From the NCBI GenBank assembly GCA_016200825.1, contig JACQEA010000435.1:1-9815 (forward strand): DNA of 9,815 bases, read 5' to 3'. A program made the translations under genes and the position numbers. Shown piece by piece: positions 1 to 5,915 of the stretch; positions within the stretch are counted from its first letter, which is position 1, and each line of letters begins with the position of its first letter. The DNA is from Chloroflexota bacterium (GTDB taxonomy: Bacteria; Chloroflexota; Anaerolineae; UBA4142). The notes under the pieces were generated by a model. That model had not been told where the DNA came from and ran no database searches. It saw nothing but the letters and a program-made list of their open reading frames with translations.

Positions 1-18
1 CTTGACGAAATAAGTTCA

Positions 19-43
19 ATATGTTAATGTGTGGTTAACATAT
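19..43. promoter_or_regulatory. Perfect 9-bp inverted repeat, possible operator
   Basis: ATATGTTAA at 19-27 and its exact reverse complement TTAACATAT at 35-43 flank a 7-nt spacer. A second short hairpin follows directly (TCCGG 43-47, GATA loop, CCGGA 52-56). A TTGACG hexamer at 2-7 could be a -35 box, but the best matching -10 candidates (TATGTT at 20-25, GTTAAT at 23-28) have poor spacing, so the promoter is not settled. The dyad would then overlap the -10/start region and could bind a dimeric regulator. No T-tract follows, so it does not look like a terminator of an upstream gene. Nothing comparable stands before leader copy 2. Confidence 0.35.
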
Positions 44-64
44 CCGGGATACCGGAATTCATAA

Positions 65-174
65 GGGAGCTATGAAGTCTGACGGCACGATCATTGGGAC
101 GCCGAAGTCGCGTCAGACTGAGCCAGTGGCGCAACCGACCGTAAAAATTTTTTTCGCGGTCGGTTTTTTATTTT
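65..174 (+). ncRNA. Candidate structured cis-regulatory leader RNA, copy 1
   Basis: This element recurs at 1630-1737. Shared parts in order are GGGxGCxATGAA, a long stem, a loop containing ATTGGGxCGCC, and a conserved 3' block GAGCCAGTGGCGCAACCG that runs into a terminator hairpin. The main stem pairs 76-84 with 111-119 (AGTCTGACG with CGTCAGACT, 9 bp). Loop bases CGCCG (100-104) can pair with TGGCG (127-131), giving an H-type pseudoknot. Alternatively TTGG (94-97) can pair with CCGA (102-105) inside the loop, which would exclude the pseudoknot. The leader sits 118 bases upstream of a secreted-protein gene. The layout suggests a riboswitch or other attenuator acting through the terminator. 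I do not recognise the family. It lacks the conserved core of cyclic-di-GMP-I, cobalamin, SAM, fluoride or ZTP classes as I know them. The ligand, if any, is unknown. Confidence 0.6.
133..174 (+). terminator. Intrinsic terminator-like hairpin in leader copy 1
   Basis: AACCGACCG (133-141) pairs perfectly with CGGTCGGTT (157-165). The 15-nt loop is A/T-rich and its A and T runs can extend the stem. The sequence continues as TTTTT, A, TTTT. It lies after the structured leader and before the gene at 292, so it would act as an attenuator rather than as the end of an upstream gene. The 5' arm begins two bases after the TGGCG block proposed to form the pseudoknot, so folding of the two could influence each other. 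Confidence 0.7.
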
Positions 175-291
175 AGCAGAGCACCTGAAGGGAGGTCGCA
201 ACCCAATCGAGATTTCATACATGACATCACGCGACTCACCACTGCTGATCTAATACGCGGACATTCCATTTCCACCAGGAGAGAAAATAAA

Positions 292-1422
292 ATGAAGACG
301 TCAACAAGAATCATATTAGCCGCCGCGCTGTTGGCGCTGGGACTCGGCACCCGCGCCACACCCGCATTGGCGGCAGGAGGTTGTCCTTCCATACAAGCGA
401 TTGGAAACTTCCTTCCATCGAATCTCGTTAGCGGCGCATTTACGATCAGTACGGTCACCAATCCTAACGACACCACCACGTATGTTTTTGATTCGCTCGT
501 GAACGAGAATCCGTCGGATGGCGTGCCGGGGTTAATCGCGTATTGTGTTTACCCTGCCAACCCACCCGGTAATCCAAATAGCGCGACGGCACAGGCAACT
601 GGCGCCGATGGATCTTTTTTTCAGACAAGTTTTGGCGCCATTCAAGGATTTTTCGCCTTCACACGAAACACTGGCAACCCCAGTAACATCCCGCTCGATG
701 GAACGACGGGGATTACAATTGGTACCGCGACATGGACCGGCGGCGCCCCATCCGCTCAGACGATCTTGCTTCACATCAACGATGGCGCCGAATGCGCGAG
801 TCTTTACGGTGGCACTTCGAGCACCTGTTTCGTCCAACCAAGCGGCTCGACGACGACGAAACTCTGTAATGGCAATCCCGCCTGCAAGCAAGTTATCATA
901 GACGAAGCGCTAACAACCAGTCCCTTGACCGTACCCGCGTTCACCTACCTCCATATCCGTTACCTGTACGTGATGGTCAACCAACCGACGAACACCGTTC
1001 TCATGACATTCCTACCGCCTACTCCCAAGACGCAAGATATCAATAGTGGCGGGGCTAAGGATTATTTTGGTTGTGAGCAGATACCGGATCCAGCAAGCAC
1101 TCCTGGTGGTGGAGGCACATTCGCCAATTATCAAAGCACCGGGTTCACTCTGAATCTAACTGTCGCCAAGGCGACGGCGACATGCGACCAGAGCCGCTTC
1201 ATCTTTACAGCACCCACACCAATCGTCCTCGCGCCGGGTCAATCCAGGACATTCACCATAGATATGGTCACCCGGAAAAACAAAAGCAACAAGTATGAAT
1301 ACACATCCGTGGGTCCACACTTTCTCAACTCAGGCTTTACGGTCAAATGGTTCCAGTCGGATGACGGCTTACTGCACAGTTTCACAACGGGCAGTATCAC
1401 CGTTAATGCAGTGAATCCGTAG
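292..1422 (+). CDS. Secreted protein of unknown function, 376 aa
   Basis: The start is supported by AGGAGAG at 277-283, 8 nt upstream of ATG, and by a classic signal peptide: K2/R6, a hydrophobic stretch at about residues 7-19, and a PALA-type cleavage site after A27. The mature protein is rich in Thr, Ser, Gly, Asn and Pro. It has eight cysteines (residues 31, 85, 168, 179, 192, 198, 261, 298), an even number that would allow four disulfides outside the membrane. Its low-charge, Thr/Val-rich stretches suggest a beta-sandwich fold, and a glycine-rich linker lies near residues 271-276. There is no C-terminal membrane anchor or sorting motif. I do not recognise a family. The gene is monocistronic, between leader copy 1 and a terminator at 1470. 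It shares that leader type with the next gene, which suggests common regulation. A surface-layer, matrix or adhesin role is possible but unproven. Confidence 0.85.
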   Translation: MKTSTRIILAAALLALGLGTRATPALAAGGCPSIQAIGNFLPSNLVSGAFTISTVTNPNDTTTYVFDSLVNENPSDGVPGLIAYCVYPANPPGNPNSATAQATGADGSFFQTSFGAIQGFFAFTRNTGNPSNIPLDGTTGITIGTATWTGGAPSAQTILLHINDGAECASLYGGTSSTCFVQPSGSTTTKLCNGNPACKQVIIDEALTTSPLTVPAFTYLHIRYLYVMVNQPTNTVLMTFLPPTPKTQDINSGGAKDYFGCEQIPDPASTPGGGGTFANYQSTGFTLNLTVAKATATCDQSRFIFTAPTPIVLAPGQSRTFTIDMVTRKNKSNKYEYTSVGPHFLNSGFTVKWFQSDDGLLHSFTTGSITVNAVNP

Positions 1423-1469
1423 CGCTTGCCGTCTTGGATTGCGCCAAATAGCGCGGTGTTTGTCGTCAA

Positions 1470-1497
1470 GGGGGGTTAGAAAGTTCTCTAGCCCCCC
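1470..1497 (+). terminator. Probable terminator after the 376-aa secreted protein gene
   Basis: GGGGGGTTAGA (1470-1480) pairs with TCTAGCCCCCC (1487-1497) in an 11-bp stem with one G-T wobble and a 6-nt loop. It stands 48 nt after the stop codon at 1422. The following bases (GATTGTTCG) form only a weak T-tract, so termination may be partial. The very GC-rich stem still makes this the best end signal for the transcript. Confidence 0.6.
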
Positions 1498-1562
1498 GAT
1501 TGTTCGCGGCGAAGGAGAAAACAAACGCGTTCAAGATGTCATAGAGTTGTAATCTCAATCAG

Positions 1563-1591
1563 TTGATTTTGGTTGGAAATGATATTATAAT
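1563..1591 (+). promoter_or_regulatory. Sigma-70-type promoter for leader copy 2 and the repeat protein
   Basis: A TTGATT -35 box (1563-1568) and a perfect TATAAT -10 box (1586-1591) are separated by 17 nt. Transcription would start near 1598, giving roughly 30 nt before the conserved leader element at 1630 and a 5' UTR of about 170 nt to the ATG at 1769. This supports the element being transcribed as an untranslated leader. Confidence 0.65.
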
Positions 1592-1629
1592 CTGTTGCAA
1601 TAAGTCTAAAAATCGAATTGGTTCTTCGC

Positions 1630-1737
1630 GGGGGCAATGAAATCTGACTGCTGGAAATTGGGTCGCCAATATCGTCAGATGGAGCCAGTGGCGCAACCGA
1701 CCGTAAAAGTTTTTTTTCGCGGTCGGTTTTTATTTTT
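1630..1737 (+). ncRNA. Candidate structured cis-regulatory leader RNA, copy 2
   Basis: This is the second copy of the element at 65-174. The stem pairs ATCTGAC (1642-1648) with GTCAGAT (1674-1680). Relative to copy 1, the G77-C118 pair has become A1642-T1680, so both sides changed and pairing is kept. Loop bases CGCCA (1664-1668) pair with TGGCG (1689-1693). The fifth pair is A-T here and G-T in copy 1, so the pseudoknot survives a substitution. A competing loop hairpin ATTGG/CCAAT (1657-1661 with 1666-1670) is also possible. The 3' block and terminator are almost identical to copy 1, while most loop bases differ. That is the pattern of a functional RNA rather than of a recent plain duplication. 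It lies 32 nt upstream of the ATG of the repeat protein. Family and ligand are unknown. Confidence 0.62.
1695..1737 (+). terminator. Intrinsic terminator-like hairpin in leader copy 2
   Basis: AACCGACCG (1695-1703) pairs perfectly with CGGTCGGTT (1720-1728). The sequence continues as TTT, A, TTTTT. The arms are identical to those in leader copy 1, and only the A/T-rich loop differs slightly. It lies between the promoter at 1563-1591 and the ATG at 1769, so it should attenuate expression of the downstream gene unless an alternative fold prevents it from forming. Confidence 0.7.
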
Positions 1738-1768
1738 CCAAAAAATCGCCGCGAAATATGGAGGAATA

Positions 1769-4700
1769 ATGTTTCGCAAGATCATTTTCGTTGCCCTCGC
1801 GTTTTTTGCGCTGAGTGTTTTCATTGGCGATCCACAGCCCGCCGCCGCGCAAAATGTAAACGGCACTACGTTGAGCGCGACTAAGTCCGCGGACGGGCAC
1901 TGGCTGCGGACTTTTAATTGGACAATTTCTAAAACCGCGAGTCCGACCTCGCTCGATATGTTCCGCGGCGACAGCGCGAGCGTAAGTTATACGATTACTG
2001 TCACCAAAGATAGCGGCACTGACTCGGATCGTGTTGACGGACAAATCTGCGTGACGAACGGCGGAAATTTCGCGACGCAAGATTTGCAAATCGTTGACGA
2101 AGTTCAATTCAACACCGGCAATCAATTCCAAACCTTGACGACCTCGCAAGTTAATCTCGCCGCGAAACCAATTCTCGCCGCTGGCGAAACGTTTTGTTAT
2201 CCGTACAGCATCACCTTTAATCCGGTCACCGGCGCGGCGTATCGCAATGTCGCGCACGTGACGATCACCAATCACGCCGGCTGGCAGCCCGGCAACCAGA
2301 ATTGCCCCGGACCGGCGTTGTGCCCCTTTGGTCCCGATCCCAAAACAGATTTCACTCTCCCCTCTTCGCCCGATCAGTTTGTAAACAATTCCGTAACAGT
2401 GAGTGACACGAATGGACAATCGTGGACATTCAGCGCGGGCGGATCGCAAACGTATTCCAAAACTTTTTCGTGCGACGCGAACAATGGCGCGAACAATAAC
2501 ACCGCGACCATTCGCGAAACCGGACAATCGTCCAGCGCGTCCGTTACGGTGAACTGCTACGCGCTCCAAGTGTCGAAAAATGCGTTTACCTCGTTCACGC
2601 GCACATTCAAATGGACGATTGCGAAATCCGCGAATCCGACGACGCTGAATATGTTTCGCGGCGACAGCGGTAATGTGCAATACACCGTTGCGCTGACTAA
2701 AGATTCCGGCACGGACAGCAATTTCGTCGTCGCTGGCGCGATCAGTGTCAAAAATCCCGCGCCGATCGCGGCGACGATCAATTCCGTGGCCGATGTCGTT
2801 TCGACCGGCATCAACGCGAATGTAACGTGCAGCGTTTCGTTCCCCTACTCGCTCGGCGCGGGACAAACGCTCACTTGCTCGTACCAATCCAGTTTGCCGG
2901 ATAACTCGACGCGCACAAACACCGCGACGGCGACGTTGCAAAACACACCGAGCGGCACAACGAATTTTTCCGGCAACGCGGCGGTTGATTTTAGTTCTGC
3001 CAACATCAACAAAGTAAATGATAGCGTGAACGTGAGCGACACGAATGGACAATCGTGGGCGTTCAGCGCGAGCGGATCGCAAACTTACAGTAAAACTTTT
3101 TCGTGCGACGCGGATTCCGGCGCGAACAATAACACCGCGACGATTCGCGAAACAAATCAATCGTCCAGCGCAAGCGTGAACGTGAACTGCTACGCGTTGC
3201 GCGTGACGAAAGATGCGAACACGCGGCTCACGCGTACTTTCGGTTGGACGATCAACAAGACGGCTTCACCAACATCGCTCGATATGTTCCGCGGCGATAG
3301 CGGCAGTGCGCAATACAATGTCTCGGTTACAAAAGATAATGGAACGGATAGCAACTATGCGGTGCTTGGCGTGATTCGCGTCAATAATCCCGCGCCGATT
3401 CCCGCCAAAGTCAACACCGTCGCGGATGTAATTTCGGGCGGCGTTCCGGGAAGTGTAAGTTGTGACAGCGCGTTGCCGGCAACCATCGCCGCTGGCGGAA
3501 CGCTGACGTGCGCGTACAGCGCGGCATTACCGGATGCAACCACGCGCACGAACACTGCGACTGCGACTCTGCAAAATTCACCGAGCGGCACAACTGATTT
3601 TTCCGGCAACGCGAGCGTTGATTTTTCCAGCGCGATTGTTACGAAAGCCAACGACAGCATCAACGTGGACGATACGAACGGACAATCGTGGGCGTTCAGC
3701 GCGAGCGGATCGCAAACGTACAGCAAAACTTTTTCGTGCGATGCTGATGCGGGACGCAAAAATAATACCGCGACGATTCGCGAAACCAATCAATCGTCCA
3801 GCGCATCTGTCAATGTGAACTGCTACGCGTTGAACGTGACAAAAGATGCGCGCACGTCGTTCAAACGTACGTATACATGGACGATCGCGAAAGCGGCCGA
3901 TCAAACTTCTTTGACGCTCGCGCTCAATGAATCGTTCCTCGTGAACTATAAAGTCACGGTCAACGCGACCTCGCGCGATAGTGATTTCGCGGTGAGCGGC
4001 ACAATCGCGGTTGTCAATCCCGCGCCGATCAGCGCGAAAATAAATAGCGTTGCCGATGTTGTATCGACCGGCATCGTGGCAAATGTGAACTGTGGTGTCG
4101 CGTTCCCGTACTCACTGGGCGCGGGACAGACTTTGACTTGCGCGTATAACACAAGTTTGCCGGACGCAACTACGCGCACCAATACCGCGACTGCGACTCT
4201 GCAGAATTCGCCGAGTGGCACGACAAACTTTGCCGGCAATGCGTCCGTTGATTTCACGAACGCAACTAGAACCGATGTAGACAAGAGCATCAATGTCAAT
4301 GATTCTTTGCAAGGCGCGCTCGGTACGGTTACGGCCGGCGTTGATACGCTGCCAAAAGTTTTCTCGTACGCGCGCTCGATCGGAGCGTACTCGACCTGCG
4401 GCAGTTACATCGTCAACAACGTCGCGTCGTTCCGCGCGAGTGATTCCGGCGCGAACGGCAGCGCATCGTGGACAGTGAATGTGAATGTACCCTGTAAAGG
4501 GTGTGCGCTGACAATCGGTTATTGGAAAACTCATGCCGGATTCGGACCGCAAGCCGACATGGTCACGCGATTGTTGCCACAATGGCTCGGCACTGCGGGC
4601 GGCGCGAAGAGCGTCCAAGTAACCACTGCATCGCAAGCGGTGACGCTATTGAGTATGAGCAGCGACTCGTCGAATGGAATCAATAAACTATACGCGCAAC

Positions 4701-4909
4701 TGCTCGGCACAAAACTGAATATCGCGAACGGCGCGGATGGATCAACTGTTTCCAAGACGATCAGCGACGCGGACAAGTTCCTTGCGACGCACAACGCGAA
4801 CGATTGGAGCGCGTTGAGTAGTCGCGATAAGAACACCGTCCTCGGTTGGGCTTCGACTCTGGACAACTATAACAATGGCTTGATCGGTCCAGGTCATTGC
4901 TCGCAGTAA
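1769..4909 (+). CDS. Large secreted tandem-repeat protein with GYWKTH/GPGHC C-terminal domain, 1046 aa
   Basis: The reading frame is open from 1637, but that stretch is the leader RNA. GGAGG at 1760-1764 and a clear signal peptide fix the start at 1769. The peptide is MFRK, then a hydrophobic run to about residue 20, with a cleavage site AAA before Q28. The mature protein has four modules starting near residues 47, 278, 489 and 700. Each has RTFxWTI, then usually TSLDMFRGDS, VTKDxGTDS, NPAPI, TRTNTATATLQN, DTNGQSW and an NCYAL-type end. They are probably Ig-like beta-sandwiches. Module 4 lacks the MFRGDS motif and ends in a different half (PKVFSYARSIG, CGSY). After CKGC (909-912) comes a C-terminal domain with GYWKTH (917-922) and DNYNNG followed by GPGHC at the extreme end. 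I recall such domains from secreted proteins of Chloroflexi and Actinobacteria, function unknown to me. There is no membrane anchor or sortase signal. A likely role is a cell-surface or matrix structural protein; this is inference. Confidence 0.88.
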   Translation: MFRKIIFVALAFFALSVFIGDPQPAAAQNVNGTTLSATKSADGHWLRTFNWTISKTASPTSLDMFRGDSASVSYTITVTKDSGTDSDRVDGQICVTNGGNFATQDLQIVDEVQFNTGNQFQTLTTSQVNLAAKPILAAGETFCYPYSITFNPVTGAAYRNVAHVTITNHAGWQPGNQNCPGPALCPFGPDPKTDFTLPSSPDQFVNNSVTVSDTNGQSWTFSAGGSQTYSKTFSCDANNGANNNTATIRETGQSSSASVTVNCYALQVSKNAFTSFTRTFKWTIAKSANPTTLNMFRGDSGNVQYTVALTKDSGTDSNFVVAGAISVKNPAPIAATINSVADVVSTGINANVTCSVSFPYSLGAGQTLTCSYQSSLPDNSTRTNTATATLQNTPSGTTNFSGNAAVDFSSANINKVNDSVNVSDTNGQSWAFSASGSQTYSKTFSCDADSGANNNTATIRETNQSSSASVNVNCYALRVTKDANTRLTRTFGWTINKTASPTSLDMFRGDSGSAQYNVSVTKDNGTDSNYAVLGVIRVNNPAPIPAKVNTVADVISGGVPGSVSCDSALPATIAAGGTLTCAYSAALPDATTRTNTATATLQNSPSGTTDFSGNASVDFSSAIVTKANDSINVDDTNGQSWAFSASGSQTYSKTFSCDADAGRKNNTATIRETNQSSSASVNVNCYALNVTKDARTSFKRTYTWTIAKAADQTSLTLALNESFLVNYKVTVNATSRDSDFAVSGTIAVVNPAPISAKINSVADVVSTGIVANVNCGVAFPYSLGAGQTLTCAYNTSLPDATTRTNTATATLQNSPSGTTNFAGNASVDFTNATRTDVDKSINVNDSLQGALGTVTAGVDTLPKVFSYARSIGAYSTCGSYIVNNVASFRASDSGANGSASWTVNVNVPCKGCALTIGYWKTHAGFGPQADMVTRLLPQWLGTAGGAKSVQVTTASQAVTLLSMSSDSSNGINKLYAQLLGTKLNIANGADGSTVSKTISDADKFLATHNANDWSALSSRDKNTVLGWASTLDNYNNGLIGPGHCSQ
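1907..4492 (+). repeat. Four tandem coding repeats, about 633 bp per unit
   Basis: Equivalent Arg codons of the RTFxWT motif fall at 1907, 2600, 3233 and 3866. The last two intervals are exactly 633 bp (211 codons); the first is 693 bp because module 1 carries extra residues. A second landmark, the Asp of DTNG, is at 2405, 3038 and 3671, again 633 bp apart, with its counterpart in module 4 at 4301. Modules 2 and 3 share an exact 38-bp stretch (3047-3084 and 3680-3717), so these two are probably the youngest copies. Divergence is greatest in module 4. Confidence 0.9.
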
Positions 4910-4925
4910 AGTAAACAAAGAACCA

Positions 4926-4966
4926 AAACTCCCGCAGGGCGCAAACCTGCGGGAGTTTCTTATTTC
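4926..4966 (+). terminator. Strong intrinsic terminator after the repeat protein gene
   Basis: AAACTCCCGCAGG (4926-4938) pairs perfectly with CCTGCGGGAGTTT (4946-4958), a 13-bp stem with a 7-nt loop, followed by CTTATTTC. It begins 17 nt after the stop codon at 4909 and separates the secreted-protein gene from the pilus operon. Confidence 0.88.
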
Positions 4967-4983
4967 TAGTACCGCTGACTCTC

Positions 4984-5012
4984 TTGAACGCGCGCGCCCA
5001 TTGAGTTATCAT
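4984..5012 (+). promoter_or_regulatory. Sigma-70-type promoter of the Tad pilus operon
   Basis: TTGAAC (4984-4989) and TATCAT (5007-5012) are separated by 17 nt. The -10 box matches consensus at five of six bases. It lies just after the terminator at 4926-4966, and transcription would start near 5019, about 76 nt before cpaB. No copy of the leader element seen at 65 and 1630 occurs here, so the pilus operon is not under that element within this window. Confidence 0.65.
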
Positions 5013-5021
5013 AGCCAAGAG

Positions 5022-5042
5022 CAAGGGAGCATTTGCCCCTTG
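5022..5042 (+). other. Small 5' UTR hairpin before cpaB
   Basis: CAAGGG (5022-5027) pairs with CCCTTG (5037-5042) around a 9-nt loop, only a few bases after the predicted transcription start. It could stabilise the 5' end of the operon mRNA. It is short, with no strong T-tract after it, so a regulatory role is uncertain. Confidence 0.3.
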
Positions 5043-5094
5043 TCATTTGTTCTATTTAAGAGTAAAATAATTCTAAATTCACGGGAGCATAATT

Positions 5095-5883
5095 ATGCGG
5101 CGTGGCGGAAGAATTCTTGTCCTTTTTGGAATCGTGCTTGGGATTATGACGGCCGGCGGAACGTTTCTGGTCTTGAATTCCGCCCAACCATCCGCGCAAG
5201 CGGTCGCGACTAAATCCGTCGTCATCGCGTTGCAAAATATTCCGGGCCGATCCGAAATCAGCGCGGAAGCAATCGGCAAAGCAGATTGGCCCGAAGCCGT
5301 CGTTCCGCTCGGTGCATTTGAATCTAGCGGCGATGTGATCGGCAAGCTCGCGCTCGAAAATATTTTTCCGGGCCAAATTATTCTCAGCCCGATGATCATT
5401 GACAAGACCAAAGTCAAGGAGACGCGCTCGAACGCGTCATTTTTGATTCCCGAAGGCAAAGTTGCGGTCGCGTTTCCGGTGACTCCGCTCTCCGGCGTGT
5501 CGGGCGCGTTGCAAGCCGGTGATACCGTTGACCTGTTGTTGACGCTCGCCCCACCCAAAGAAACCGTCGCGGCGGCGAAAACTTCTACCAACCCATTCGA
5601 TGGATTGCCGGTGACGCAAAAATTTCTGCAAGATATATTGATTCTGCAAGTTGGAAATTGGCCCACCGGCACCGCCGCGGACAAACAAGCCCCTGCCGCC
5701 AGCGTCATCACCGTCGTCGTAGATCACCAGGACGCGATTACGCTCAAAGCCGCGCGCGAACAAGGTGTGATTGAACTCGCGTTACGCAAAGCCGGCGATC
5801 ACAAAGTTGTGCAAACTGAGCCGGTGACGTTGCAATATTTGGACAAACGCTTCAATTTCAAATTGACGACCAGCGGCCGCTAA
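5095..5883 (+). CDS. cpaB: Flp/Tad pilus assembly protein CpaB (SAF and RcpC domains)
   Basis: CpaB/RcpC is an envelope component of the Tad (type IVc) pilus. In diderms it works with the secretin; in monoderms it probably supports the pilus outside the membrane. GGGAG at 5083-5087 precedes the ATG by 7 nt. The protein, 262 aa, starts with RR and a single membrane segment at about residues 7-27. A SAF domain follows at about 40-103 (VVIALQNIPGRSEI, then FPGQIILSPMI), and then the RcpC/CpaB region from about 112 (IPEGKVAVAFPV, LQAGDTVDLLLT, VITVVVD, VIELALR). This is near the usual family length. The gene is first in the operon behind the promoter at 4984. The next gene is cpaE, with no secretin gene between. 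Confidence 0.92.
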   Translation: MRRGGRILVLFGIVLGIMTAGGTFLVLNSAQPSAQAVATKSVVIALQNIPGRSEISAEAIGKADWPEAVVPLGAFESSGDVIGKLALENIFPGQIILSPMIIDKTKVKETRSNASFLIPEGKVAVAFPVTPLSGVSGALQAGDTVDLLLTLAPPKETVAAAKTSTNPFDGLPVTQKFLQDILILQVGNWPTGTAADKQAPAASVITVVVDHQDAITLKAAREQGVIELALRKAGDHKVVQTEPVTLQYLDKRFNFKLTTSGR

Positions 5884-5915
5884 ACACAACAAAAATTTAG
5901 TTCTAAAGGGAAGCT

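Noticed and set aside
65..174. Cyclic-di-GMP-I (GEMM) riboswitch as identity of the leader
   Set aside because: GGGACGC in copy 1 recalls part of that motif, but the bases are not kept in copy 2 (GGGTCGC) and the conserved GCAAA-type core and receptor segments are absent. The pseudoknot topology also differs.
532..901. Overlapping frames of about 118 aa on both strands inside the first secreted-protein gene
   Set aside because: They lie wholly within the signal-peptide-bearing gene, lack ribosome binding sites I can support and have no recognisable protein features.
1637..1768. Upstream in-frame extension of the repeat protein (44 extra residues)
   Set aside because: This stretch is the second copy of the structured leader and its terminator, the ATG at 1637 lacks a proper ribosome binding site, and a signal peptide with a GGAGG site begins at 1769.
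1730..3160. 476-aa open frame on the - strand, antisense to the repeat protein
   Set aside because: It is Arg-rich and repeats with the same period as the sense gene. It has no ribosome binding site I can support and no recognisable domain, and is best explained by codon bias of the repeated sense gene leaving few antisense stops.
1907..4492. Repeats as a CRISPR array or non-coding satellite
   Set aside because: The unit is 633 bp, a whole number of codons, stays in one open frame, and changes are consistent with a conserved protein module.
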